Part shown: piece after piece, positions 44,384 through 52,191 of the stretch | How positions within the stretch are numbered: position 1 is the stretch's first letter | How the letters are laid out: each line of letters begins with the position of its first letter | Assembly (NCBI GenBank): GCA_963807675.1 | Contig: CAWECP010000012.1 | Span: 806,001 to 870,000, forward strand | Reading direction: 5' to 3' | Length of the DNA stretch: 64,000 nucleotides | Source of the DNA: Bog-473 sp963807675 | Lineage (GTDB): Bacteria; Actinomycetota; Acidimicrobiia; Acidimicrobiales; RAAP-2 | Program-made: the position numbers and the translations under genes | Notes under the pieces: generated by a model | The model's input: the letters and a program-made list of their open reading frames with translations, nothing else | What the model was told of the DNA's origin: nothing | Database searches by the model: none

Positions 44384-44676
44384 TCACCGAGCACGCCCTG
44401 CTCGACGTCATCGCCGGACGCGAGGACGAATTCGTCGAAGCGATGGAGAAGGCGAAGGCCATCGTCGCCTCCAGCCCCGGGTTCGTCTCGCTCCGGGTCG
44501 AACGCTGTGTGGAGCGCCCGAGCTGCTTCCTGCTACTGGTCGAGTGGGAGCGCCTGGAGGACCACACCGAAGGTTTCCGGGGCTCGGCCGCCTACCCGGA
44601 CTGGCGCGCCGCGCTCCACCACTTCTACGACCCGTTCCCGTTGGTCGAGCACTACGAGGCGGTGGTCACCGCCTGA
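44380..44676 (+). CDS. Antibiotic biosynthesis monooxygenase (ABM)-fold protein
   Basis: A 98-residue dimeric alpha+beta barrel protein from GTG 44380 (GTGA overlap with the peptidase stop). EHALLDVIAGREDEFVEAMEKAKAIVASSPGFVSLRVERC.E.PSCFLLLVEWERLEDHTEGFRGS is the classic ABM domain. Function could be quinone-forming monooxygenation or a simple binding role; not decidable. Its last 51 bases are repeated, in degenerate form, beyond the GtrA gene at 45289-45341. Confidence 0.85.
   Translation: MITEHALLDVIAGREDEFVEAMEKAKAIVASSPGFVSLRVERCVERPSCFLLLVEWERLEDHTEGFRGSAAYPDWRAALHHFYDPFPLVEHYEAVVTA
44623..44673. repeat. Direct repeat copy 1 (3' end of the ABM gene)
   Basis: Shares TTCTACGAC, TGGTCGAGC and the 18-base GAGGCGGTGGTCACCGCC with 45289-45341, in the same order and nearly the same spacing. 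The copies differ by two one-base length changes and several substitutions. Confidence 0.8.
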
Positions 44677-44698
44677 CTCACCCACACCACCTCGGCCC

Positions 44699-45199
44699 CT
44701 ACATCCCCGCTTCGATATCCACCTCCACTTTGGTCGCCGGGGACGGTTGGAAGATGCGGTTGAGGACGATGAACTTCACGACCCAGATGATCCCGAAAGC
44801 AAAGAGATTTGCGCCGACGACGACCGCAGTGCGCGACAAGTGGCTGAGATGATGAGCGTCGCTGAAATTGTGGGCCATTGAGGTCGTCCACAGAGCGAGA
44901 ACGGTTCCGCTTATCGTCATGACCCAAAAGGGAATGACTTCTTTCGACAGGCTCGACCGGCCCGACTTCCCCCACACCCATTTGCGGTTGAGGAAGTAAT
45001 TGATGAAGCCCGCCACCACGTTGCAGAAGAGCGCGCTCGGCACCTCGCTCCAAAGTTGCAGGACCCCGTAAACAACCGTCAGGAGCGTGAAGGCGACGAC
45101 AACTGAAACGGCCGACACCATCCCATAGCGGACGATCTTCTTGCCCTCGGGTGTATGGCAGTACCGCCAGAGGCGTGTGACGGCTTCCTCAATGCCCAT
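44699..45199 (-). CDS. GtrA-family membrane protein
   Basis: A 166-residue protein with four transmembrane helices: RYGMVSAVSVVVAFTLLTVVYG, ALFCNVVAGFINYFLNRKWVWG (the GtrA signature N.....NR.WVF-like block), IPFWVMTISGTVLALW and VVVGANLFAFGIIWVVKF. GtrA proteins are thought to flip or assist polyprenyl-phosphate sugars in glycan modification, so it fits the glycan genes elsewhere in the window. It is less GC-rich than its neighbours and lies between the two direct repeats 44623-44673 and 45289-45341, suggesting it arrived as a small insertion. Confidence 0.88.
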   Translation of the reverse strand: MGIEEAVTRLWRYCHTPEGKKIVRYGMVSAVSVVVAFTLLTVVYGVLQLWSEVPSALFCNVVAGFINYFLNRKWVWGKSGRSSLSKEVIPFWVMTISGTVLALWTTSMAHNFSDAHHLSHLSRTAVVVGANLFAFGIIWVVKFIVLNRIFQPSPATKVEVDIEAGM

Positions 45200-45288
45200 G
45201 AAATCAGTCTCTTCGGGACGCGCCGGTTTGGCAAAAGCTCACGGCCAGGAGGAGCATCTCACCACAGTACCTAGGAAGATCTCACCGG

Positions 45289-45341
45289 TTCTACGACCTC
45301 GCTCCCTCTGGTCGAGCGGCGACGAGGCGGTGGTCACCGCC
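45289..45341. repeat. Direct repeat copy 2 (degenerate copy of the ABM 3' end)
   Basis: A 53-base degenerate copy of 44623-44673 with the same conserved blocks, now non-coding because of two one-base insertions. It abuts the stop of the acetyltransferase at 45346. Confidence 0.78.
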
Positions 45342-45345
45342 CCCC

Positions 45346-46002
45346 TCATGCCGGCAACGGCCCCACGAACAGGTCCAGACAGCCCTCCAGGCCGAGGATC
45401 TCGATGTCGTCGCCCCGGCCCCGCTCCCAGGCGTCCCGGCTCAGGCGGAAACGGACGGTGCGCCGCCAGCCGTCCCGTCGCCTGGCGCGGCCCTCGCCGT
45501 TGTCCTCGTAGCCCGCCGAGCGCGACGTGGCGATGGAGGCCGCGTTGTCGTCGAACGCGCCGCTGAGGGCCTCCTCTGCGCCCAGGCCGGCAAAGGCCAG
45601 ATGGAGAACGGCCTGGCGCATTTCCCGGCCCAGCCCCTGCCCCTGGTGGGCCCGGCCCAGCCACGACCCTGTCTCGACCGAGCGCAGGGCTCGGAAGTGT
45701 TCGGCGCTCACGTCCTGGACGCCGACCGGCCGCCCGTCCACGAAGGCCACTGCGGTCAAGGTCCGCTTGTCCGGCGTCCAGTTGGCCCGGTGGCCCCACA
45801 CCCACGGGGCCGTCGATCTCGCCCGCTCCGTCGGTTCGAGGTCGGTCCAGGCGATGAAGAAGGGCATGGTCTCCGGATCGTGGATGCCGCGATCGGCCAG
45901 CTCGATCAGTGCCTCGAATTCGTCCTCGCGCGGCAGCCGCATCTCGAGGCGGGGCGTGCGCACGGCGAGGTCGAAGACGGGCCAGAAGGATCCCTGCCCC
46001 AT
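45346..46002 (-). CDS. GNAT-family N-acetyltransferase (RimJ/RimL-like)
   Basis: A 218-residue acetyltransferase. LAVRTPRLEMRLPREDEFEAL is the first-strand block, VETGSWLGRAHQGQGLGREMRQAVLHLAF is acetyl-CoA motif A, and GAFDDNAASIATSRSAGYEDNG is motif B. The C-terminal 30 residues extend beyond the usual domain. It starts six bases after the mutase stop on the same strand, so the two are probably co-transcribed. Acceptor unknown. Confidence 0.86.
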   Translation of the reverse strand: MGQGSFWPVFDLAVRTPRLEMRLPREDEFEALIELADRGIHDPETMPFFIAWTDLEPTERARSTAPWVWGHRANWTPDKRTLTAVAFVDGRPVGVQDVSAEHFRALRSVETGSWLGRAHQGQGLGREMRQAVLHLAFAGLGAEEALSGAFDDNAASIATSRSAGYEDNGEGRARRRDGWRRTVRFRLSRDAWERGRGDDIEILGLEGCLDLFVGPLPA

Positions 46003-46007
46003 GGTGG

Positions 46008-47618
46008 TCAGCCCCCGGGCTGGTAAACGCCGAACTCCGCGCGCAGAACGTCGGACACCTCGCCGAGCGTGGCGAGCTGCTTGAGGGCGGCCTTCATCGG
46101 GACGAGCAGGTTGCCCTCGCCCCGGGCCGTCTCGGCCACGCCGGCCAGGGCCCGGTCGACCGCCGCTTGATCGCGCTCGGCTCGGACCCCGCGCGTGCGG
46201 TCGATCTGCATCTGCTGCAGCTTGATGTCGATGGGGAAGACCTCGGCCGGGTCCCCCTCGTCGTCGGTGAAGCGGTTCACCCCGACGACGACCTTCTCTC
46301 CGTCGTCGACGGCCTTGGCGAAGCTGTAGGCGGCCGCCTCGATCTCCTCCTGCATGAAGCGCTCCTCAATGGCGGCGACGGCGCCCCCCATCTTCTCGAT
46401 GCGCTCCAGGTAGGCATCGGCCGCCTCCTCCACCTGGTCGGTCAGCGACTCGACGTAGTACGACCCGGCCAGCGGGTCGACGGTGTCGGCGATGCCCGAC
46501 TCGAACCCGACGATCTGTTGGGTGCGCAAGGCGATCTTGGCCGCTCTCGTCGTGGGCAGTCCCAGCGCCTCGTCGAAGCCGTTGGTGTGCAGGCTCTGCG
46601 TCCCGCCCAGGGCGGCGGCCAGCGACTGTACGGTGACCCGGACGATGTTGTTCTCCGGCTGCTGCGCCGTGAGCGTCGAGCCGCCCGTCTGGGTGTGGAA
46701 GCGCAACATCTTCGAGCGGTCGTCCTTGGCCCGGAAGCGCTCGGTCATGATGCGCGCCCACATGCGGCGCGCCGCGCGGTACTTCGCCACCTCCTCGAAC
46801 AGGTTGTTGTGCGCGTTCCAGAAGAAGGAAAGCCGAGGTGCGAAGGCGTCGACGTCCATGCCGGCAGCGATGGCGGCCTCCACGTAGGCGATTCCGTTGG
46901 CCAGCGTGAAGGCGATCTCCTGCACCGCCGTGGAGCCGGCCTCGCGGATGTGGTACCCGGAAATGGAGATGGTGTTCCAGTTGGGCAGGTTGGCGGCGCA
47001 GTAGGCGAACGTGTCGACGATGAGCCGCATGGACGGCCGCGGGGGATAGATGTAGGTGCCCCGCGCGATGTACTCCTTCAGAATGTCGTTCTGGATGGTG
47101 CCGCCGATCTTGTCGCCCGCCACGCCCTGCTCCTCGGCCACCAGCTGGTAGAGCAGCAGCAGAATGGCGCCGGTGGCATTGATGGTCATGGAGGTCGTGA
47201 CCTTGTCCATCGGCAGGTCGGCCATCAACAGCCGCATGTCGGCCAGCGAGTCGATGGCGACACCCACCTTGCCCACCTCGCCCTCGGCCCGCGGGTGGTC
47301 CGAGTCGTAGCCCATCTGCGTCGGCAGGTCGAAGGCGCACGAGAGCCCGGTCTGCCCCGCGTCGAGGAGGAACTTGAAGCGCTGGTTGGTCGCCTCGGCT
47401 GAGCCGAACCCGGCGTACTGGCGCATCGTCCACAGCTTGGAGCGGTACATCTCGGGGTGGACGCCGCGGGTGAAGGGGAAGGCGCCCGGCTCGCCGAGCT
47501 GCGCCCCGGCGTCCCAGCCGTCGAGGTCCCCGGCGCGGTAGACGGGCCGGATCTCGATGCCCGAGTCCGTGCGTCGCTCGGCGCTGCTCTGGGGATCCTT
47601 CGGCGGTGTCACCACCAA
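46008..47618 (-). CDS. Acyl-CoA mutase large subunit (methylmalonyl-CoA mutase family, no cobalamin domain)
   Basis: A 536-residue catalytic TIM-barrel subunit. FPFTRGVHPEMYRSKLWTMRQYAGFGSA has Tyr68 at the position of the methylmalonyl-CoA mutase active-site Tyr; TIQNDILKEYIARGTYIYPP has Arg186 and ISISGYHIREAGST has His223, both as in methylmalonyl-CoA-type enzymes rather than isobutyryl-CoA-type. FFWNAHNNLFEEVAKYRAARRMWA is diagnostic. The C-terminal B12-binding domain is absent, so a separate small subunit is needed; none is in the window. Start is TTG/GTG near 47612-47618; TAGTCT a few bases upstream suggests a leaderless transcript. Exact acyl-CoA not proven. Confidence 0.9.
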   Translation of the reverse strand: MVVTPPKDPQSSAERRTDSGIEIRPVYRAGDLDGWDAGAQLGEPGAFPFTRGVHPEMYRSKLWTMRQYAGFGSAEATNQRFKFLLDAGQTGLSCAFDLPTQMGYDSDHPRAEGEVGKVGVAIDSLADMRLLMADLPMDKVTTSMTINATGAILLLLYQLVAEEQGVAGDKIGGTIQNDILKEYIARGTYIYPPRPSMRLIVDTFAYCAANLPNWNTISISGYHIREAGSTAVQEIAFTLANGIAYVEAAIAAGMDVDAFAPRLSFFWNAHNNLFEEVAKYRAARRMWARIMTERFRAKDDRSKMLRFHTQTGGSTLTAQQPENNIVRVTVQSLAAALGGTQSLHTNGFDEALGLPTTRAAKIALRTQQIVGFESGIADTVDPLAGSYYVESLTDQVEEAADAYLERIEKMGGAVAAIEERFMQEEIEAAAYSFAKAVDDGEKVVVGVNRFTDDEGDPAEVFPIDIKLQQMQIDRTRGVRAERDQAAVDRALAGVAETARGEGNLLVPMKAALKQLATLGEVSDVLRAEFGVYQPGG

Positions 47619-47678
47619 AGACTACGGAGGTTCCGTCCCAGGGGGCCAAGCGGGCCACGGAACGGGCAGACTACGGGC

Positions 47679-48131
47679 GTGGATGACACTCCCGACGCAA
47701 CGTTCTCGCACCTCGGCATCTGCGTGAGCGACCTCGGGCGGTCGCTCCGCTTCTACTGCGACGCCCTCGGCTTCGAGAAGGCCGAGTCCCACACCATCGG
47801 TGCGGAATTCGCTCGCCTCATGGACCTGGACGACGTGGCCGTGACGTCGCAGTTCATCCGGCGCGGCGCCACGGCCATAGAGCTGCTGGCCTTCAGCGAG
47901 CCCACCCCTCTCGGCCCGGGCGAACGTCGACCGATGTACCAGCTGGGCCTGACCCATCTCTCCTTCCGCGTGCACGACGTGGCGGCCGTGGCCGCCCGCA
48001 TCGTGGAGTTCGGCGGATCCGTGGTCGAGTCGAGCCGCACCGTCATCGACCTCGCCGGCACGTCGCTGGAGTTCGTCTACTGCGCCGACCCCGACGGGGT
48101 GCGGGTGGAGCTGATGGACCTCGGCGGCTGA
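47679..48131 (+). CDS. VOC (glyoxalase/bleomycin-resistance fold) family protein
   Basis: A 150-residue two-module VOC protein from GTG 47679. FSHLGICVSDLGRSLRFYCDALGF and LTHLSFRVHDVAAVAARIVEFGG are the paired beta-alpha-beta starts with metal His; LEFVYCADPDGVRVELMDLGG holds the final Glu ligand. It is divergent from the acyl-CoA mutase (60 bases apart). Methylmalonyl-CoA epimerase has this fold and often sits near mutases, but the family-specific residues are not clear enough to assign that here. Its 3' end overlaps the convergent CtaG gene by 55 bases. Confidence 0.85.
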   Translation: MDDTPDATFSHLGICVSDLGRSLRFYCDALGFEKAESHTIGAEFARLMDLDDVAVTSQFIRRGATAIELLAFSEPTPLGPGERRPMYQLGLTHLSFRVHDVAAVAARIVEFGGSVVESSRTVIDLAGTSLEFVYCADPDGVRVELMDLGG

Positions 48132-49051
48132 TCGGTCTCTCCCTCGAGTTGCGCGTCCAGCTCGCGGTCGACCCGGACCGCCCTGCGCTCGTCCATGTGC
48201 ATCCAGCGGAGCGCCACGGGGATCATGGGCCACAGCATGAGGGTGTCGCCCACCACCCACATGATGTCGCCCCCGACGTGGAGGTCGACCACGTAGGAGG
48301 GCCCCCACGGGTGCGGCACCGACACCCCGGCACATCCCAGGGTGCGCGCCGTGGCGCAGTAGGCGGGGAACAACTCGTGCGTCGCCCCGGCCAGCGAGAG
48401 CCCGGTGAAGGTGTCGATGGGGATGGCCAGGAACAGGTAGAAGAACTGCAGGGCCGGGTGCATGCGGTAGCGGTTGGGGTCGTTGCCGAAGATCTGGCGC
48501 CAGAACAGGTAGCCGACCACCAAGAAGGCGAGGTGCTCGGCGTTGTGGATGCTCTCGTGCTCGAGGGTGAGGTTGTACCAGCTGGTCAGGTGGCTGAGCG
48601 GGATCAACACGGCGTACAGCACGAAGGACACCACGGGGTGGCCCAAGAACGTGGCCACCTTGGAACGCAGCAGCTCGGTCACCGCAATGTGCGCCGTGCC
48701 GGTGGTCGAGCGCCAGGAGAGCTCGAGCGGCGAGGCGATGGCGAAGAGCGGGGCGGCCACCATGATGAGGAGCAGGTGTTGGATCATGTGGACCCAGAAC
48801 AGCTCGCCGTCGTAGACGCCGATGAAGCTGAAGATGGACACCGCCGTGGTGAACAGCGCCCCCAGCCAGGCCGCCGTCTTTTTCGCCGACCAGCGGTGGC
48901 GCGGGTGCAGGGCGTTGTTGCGCCGCACGGCCCACAGGTAGATGACCAGGGCGGCCAGGATCATGGCCACCGGCACGAACTCGAACTGGGTGGAGAACAA
49001 CTGGTGGCCCGCCAGCGGGGGCAGCCCCCCGTCGTCGAGCGCGGCGATCAC
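48077..49051 (-). CDS. CtaG-like cytochrome c oxidase assembly membrane protein
   Basis: A 324-residue protein with about seven helices, matching the caa3-type CtaG/YtkA-associated family that delivers copper or helps assemble the oxidase. Diagnostic features are FWVHMIQHLLLIMVAAPLFAIASPLEL, the histidine-rich LTLEHESIHNAEHLAFLVVGYLFWRQIFG, and GGDIMWVVGDTLMLWPM near the end. The last 50 residues are charged and cytoplasmic. GTG 49051 has TACGGT seven bases upstream (leaderless). The 3' end overlaps the VOC gene. Confidence 0.88.
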   Translation of the reverse strand: MIAALDDGGLPPLAGHQLFSTQFEFVPVAMILAALVIYLWAVRRNNALHPRHRWSAKKTAAWLGALFTTAVSIFSFIGVYDGELFWVHMIQHLLLIMVAAPLFAIASPLELSWRSTTGTAHIAVTELLRSKVATFLGHPVVSFVLYAVLIPLSHLTSWYNLTLEHESIHNAEHLAFLVVGYLFWRQIFGNDPNRYRMHPALQFFYLFLAIPIDTFTGLSLAGATHELFPAYCATARTLGCAGVSVPHPWGPSYVVDLHVGGDIMWVVGDTLMLWPMIPVALRWMHMDERRAVRVDRELDAQLEGETDQPPRSISSTRTPSGSAQ

Positions 49052-49058
49052 ACCGGGG

Positions 49059-49064
49059 ACCGTA
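49059..49064 (-). promoter_or_regulatory. Putative -10 box of the CtaG gene
   Basis: TACGGT on the minus strand, seven bases before GTG 49051. Only 22 bases separate the CtaG start from the upstream aldo/keto reductase stop. Confidence 0.4.
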
Positions 49065-49073
49065 CCGCCCGGC

Positions 49074-50081
49074 TCAGCCGTGCTGCCAGACGCGCTGGGA
49101 GATACCCCGCTTGCCGTCGAGTGCCGCCGCGTCGAGGGCGGCCAGCTCGTCGTCGGTCAGGCGCCAGCCCAGGGCGCCGGCGTTCTGCTCCGCCTGGCTG
49201 CGGTTCTTGGCCCCCGGAATGGGCACCGCGCCCCGGGCGATGAGCCAGGCCAGGGCCACCTGGCTGGGCGTCTTGCCTCCGTGGGCCTCCCCGATCGTGC
49301 GCAGCACCGCCACGATCGTGTCCACCTCCTCCATCGGGTGGGACGAGAAGTTGCGCTTGCCCGGCGGCGGGTTCCCGGCCGAGTACTTGCCGGTCAAGCG
49401 CCCCTGCCCGATCGGAGAATAAGCCAGCGGCACCACGCCGAGCTCGGCGCACGTGGCGATGAGGCCGCCGCGCCACGGCAAAGCGCGGAGCAGCGAGAAC
49501 TCGATTTGATTGCTGGCCAGCCGCAGGCCGCGCTGGCGCAGGGCGGCGTCGATGGACCGGGTCTCCTTGCTGGAGTAGTTGGAGACCCCGACCGCCTTCA
49601 CCAGTCCCTCGCCGTGCGCCGCCGCCAGGGCGTCGGCCAGCGCGCCGTGCGAACGCAGCGAGAGCGGCCCGTGGATCTGGTACAGGTCGATGCTCTCGAC
49701 ACCGAGCCGCTCCACGGAGTGCCGGGCGGCCGAGACCAGCGCGGCGCGGACGTTGACCTTCCAGGGCATGGGCATCCACTTCGACGCGATGACCACGCGG
49801 CCTCGCACCGTGGGCTCGGCGGCGAGCAGGCGGCCGATGATGCGCTCGCTCTCGCCGCCGCCGTACACCTCGGCCGTGTCGAAGAGGACGACGCCGGCCT
49901 CGATGCTGGCGTCCCAGGCCTCCTTGATGGTCGCCTCGGTGAGCGACTGGTCGTAGCCGCCCATGCCCCAGGTGCCCTTGTCGCCCCAGGCCCAGGTCCC
50001 CACGCCCAACGGCGGTATGGCCACGCCGGAGCCCGGCAGCTCAATCCGGTCACTCGCCTGCGGGGGTGCGGTGTCGGTCAC
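49074..50081 (-). CDS. Aldo/keto reductase
   Basis: A 335-residue NADPH-dependent reductase. GTG 50081 overlaps the hydrolase stop by four bases. VLFDTAEVYGGGESERIIG holds catalytic Asp and Tyr, VVIASKWMPMPW the Lys, and IDLYQIHGPLS the His. VGVSNYSSKE, LASNQIEFSLL and YSPIGQGRLTGKY are standard cofactor and barrel motifs; IPIPGAKNRSQAEQNAGALGW is the C-terminal NADPH clamp. Substrate unknown. Coupled to the alpha/beta hydrolase upstream. Confidence 0.93.
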   Translation of the reverse strand: MTDTAPPQASDRIELPGSGVAIPPLGVGTWAWGDKGTWGMGGYDQSLTEATIKEAWDASIEAGVVLFDTAEVYGGGESERIIGRLLAAEPTVRGRVVIASKWMPMPWKVNVRAALVSAARHSVERLGVESIDLYQIHGPLSLRSHGALADALAAAHGEGLVKAVGVSNYSSKETRSIDAALRQRGLRLASNQIEFSLLRALPWRGGLIATCAELGVVPLAYSPIGQGRLTGKYSAGNPPPGKRNFSSHPMEEVDTIVAVLRTIGEAHGGKTPSQVALAWLIARGAVPIPGAKNRSQAEQNAGALGWRLTDDELAALDAAALDGKRGISQRVWQHG

Positions 50082-50926
50082 GCCCCCGCTCCCGCCCACT
50101 CGAGGTGCGCCTCGACGGCGGCGCGCCAGGCCTCTGGATGCGTCAGCTGCGGCGAGTGGTAGGCGCCCGGGATCAGCGTGAGCCGACCGTCGCCCACCTC
50201 GGCCGCCAGTTCGGGCGCCTGGTCGACCAGCGAGTGATCGTGCTCACCGACGATGACCGTCGTCGGGCACGCGATGGAGGAGAGCCGCCTGCGGAGCGAC
50301 CCCGGGCCGTCCTCGACGTCGGCCCACAGCTCGGTCCCGAGTGCCTTGAATGCGTAGGCGTCCGTGCCGGCGAGGATCTCGTCCTTCTCCTTCTGCCATG
50401 GGGCCGGGACGGCCGCATCGATCAGATCGTCCTCCGGCCCACGTATCGCGAGCGTGGGCATGCCGCGCTCCGGATCGAACGCCGCCACGAACTCCGTCAC
50501 CATTTTTCTCATCTCTTCGTCGGGCGGCTGGAAGGACCAGGCGCTGGTGTCCATCAGGATGAGGGAGCGGACCAGGTCAGGACGCTCGAGCACCATGGTC
50601 AGCACGACCCGTCCCCCCATGGAGTGGCCCAGCAGGTCCACCGGAGGCCCGCCCACGACCTCAATGAACGCGGCCAGGTCCGAAGCCAGCTGATCGATGC
50701 TGTAGGCGTCGAGCGTCCCGAACTTGGTCGAGTGCCCGTGTCCGCGCTGGTCGACGGTCACCACGCGGCGCCGCTCGGCCAGCTCGTCGACCTCGAGCGC
50801 CCAGTCGTGCGAGGAGCCGGTGAAGCCGTGGCACAGCACGAGGGTGGGAGGTCCACTCCCCCGCTCCGACCAGGCCAGGTCGGCGTCGTTCACGTGGGCG
50901 GTCTGCGACTCCGAGGTGAGGGTCAT
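50078..50926 (-). CDS. Alpha/beta-hydrolase fold protein
   Basis: A 282-residue hydrolase. LVLCHGFTGSSHDW is the oxyanion HG motif, VDLLGHSMGGRVVL is the nucleophile elbow with Ser, VIVGEHDHSLVDQAP carries the acid Asp, and PGAYHSPQLTHPEAW the His. The triad is complete. Length and motifs match the general esterase/haloperoxidase/MhpC group. The aldo/keto reductase is coupled downstream. Substrate unknown. Confidence 0.92.
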   Translation of the reverse strand: MTLTSESQTAHVNDADLAWSERGSGPPTLVLCHGFTGSSHDWALEVDELAERRRVVTVDQRGHGHSTKFGTLDAYSIDQLASDLAAFIEVVGGPPVDLLGHSMGGRVVLTMVLERPDLVRSLILMDTSAWSFQPPDEEMRKMVTEFVAAFDPERGMPTLAIRGPEDDLIDAAVPAPWQKEKDEILAGTDAYAFKALGTELWADVEDGPGSLRRRLSSIACPTTVIVGEHDHSLVDQAPELAAEVGDGRLTLIPGAYHSPQLTHPEAWRAAVEAHLEWAGAGA

Positions 50927-50970
50927 GCCCTCTGTCTAGCTGGTGAGCCAGCTCAGGGCACGGCCGCCAG

Positions 50971-52191
50971 CTAATCGCCGGCGTCCACCGACAGCGTCTG
51001 GACGGCAGACGCCGGCGCGGGTGAGGTCTCGGTCTGGTCCGAGGCGACGGAGGCACCCGGGGTGACCGACACGTTGGTGCACGAGCGCGCCTGGTTCCAG
51101 GCGGCCAGCGCCTGGGTGGCGGCGGCACCCGTCAGCGGCTGCGGCAGGTCGTCGACGATCACGGCCGGCCGCCACACCACCGAGTCGATGCGACGGCCGG
51201 TGGCGGTGATGATCAGCGAGCCGCTGGCGTTCTCCGGCGGCGAGTTGTCGTAGAAGGCGAAGTTCCCCAGCCCGTAATCGACGTAAGCCGAGCCGAGATA
51301 CCCGCCGCCCAGCAGCACGTGCGCGTGGGTGCCGATGACGATGTCGGCTCCCGCCTGCACCAGCACCTGGGCCAGCGGCTCCTGCAGTGGGTTGGGACAG
51401 GCATCGAGCTCGGTGCCCCAGTGCAGGTAGACGATGACGGTGTCGGCCCACAGGCGGGCCGCCTCCACCTCGGCCACCAGGTCGTTCACGTCGTACGCAG
51501 AGGCAAGGCCCGGCTGGGTCGCCGTGGCCGTCCAGGCCGTCTGCAGGTCCGAGTCGATCACCTGGGTAGCGGCGATGATGGCGATGCGCTCGCCGTGGAT
51601 GGTCGTCTCGTACGGCATGAAGGCCTGCTGCGCGTTCTGGCCGATGCCCAAAATCGTGTAGCCCGTCTGGGCCCTGGCGGCCAGGGCGTCCTCCAGTCCC
51701 GGCATGCCGCAGTCCTCGCCATGGTTATTGGCCTCGGTGATCAGCGTCACGCCGGCACCCTGGAAGGCGTTGATGATGGACGGCGGAGCGTAGAAGACGT
51801 ACTGCTTGGGCTGGGCGTCAGGGCACGTCCCGTCGGTGGTGAGTGCCGACTCGTAGTTGACCATCGACAAGTCGACGCCCGACAGCAGCTGGGGCACCGT
51901 CGGCCCCAACGCGTCGGTCGGGTCGGCGGCCAGGCGGTCCCCCAGGTTAGTGCCGACCGGGAAGTGCACGTCGCCGCCGAAGGCGAAGGTGACCGGCTGG
52001 CCGTTCCCGTCCCAGTCCGGATCGAGACGCGGATTGACGCCCGGACGAGGGGGCGGCTTGTGGTGATGCCTCGCTCCCCCGTGGCTGGCGCTGGCTGCCG
52101 AGGGATGGCCGCTGCCCCGGGTGAACAGCACCACGGCCAGCAGGGCCAGGACGAGGAGACCGGTCGCCCACATGCGCCGGTTGCGTTTCAC
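50971..52191 (-). CDS. CapA-family (poly-gamma-glutamate synthesis/metallophosphatase fold) exported protein
   Basis: A 406-residue protein. GTG 52191 is the only standard start before an upstream stop. Residues 9-27 are a membrane anchor (ATGLLVLALLAVVLFTRGS), then a His/Pro-rich linker (GGARHHHKPPPRPG). The CapA domain follows: VTFAFGGDVHFPVGTN, SMVNYESALT, VTLITEANNHGEDCG, VIVYLHWGTELDACPN and ADIVIGTHAHVLLGGGYL, YVDYGLGNFAFYDN. Metal ligands are in GD.HF, NNH and GTHAH. In bacilli CapA takes part in poly-gamma-glutamate capsule export; here a surface-glycan role is likely but inferred. Confidence 0.88.
   Translation of the reverse strand: MKRNRRMWATGLLVLALLAVVLFTRGSGHPSAASASHGGARHHHKPPPRPGVNPRLDPDWDGNGQPVTFAFGGDVHFPVGTNLGDRLAADPTDALGPTVPQLLSGVDLSMVNYESALTTDGTCPDAQPKQYVFYAPPSIINAFQGAGVTLITEANNHGEDCGMPGLEDALAARAQTGYTILGIGQNAQQAFMPYETTIHGERIAIIAATQVIDSDLQTAWTATATQPGLASAYDVNDLVAEVEAARLWADTVIVYLHWGTELDACPNPLQEPLAQVLVQAGADIVIGTHAHVLLGGGYLGSAYVDYGLGNFAFYDNSPPENASGSLIITATGRRIDSVVWRPAVIVDDLPQPLTGAAATQALAAWNQARSCTNVSVTPGASVASDQTETSPAPASAVQTLSVDAGD

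Noticed and set aside
47679..48131. Firm call of methylmalonyl-CoA epimerase for the VOC protein
   Set aside because: Context fits, but the sequence lacks enough family-specific residues; left as VOC family.
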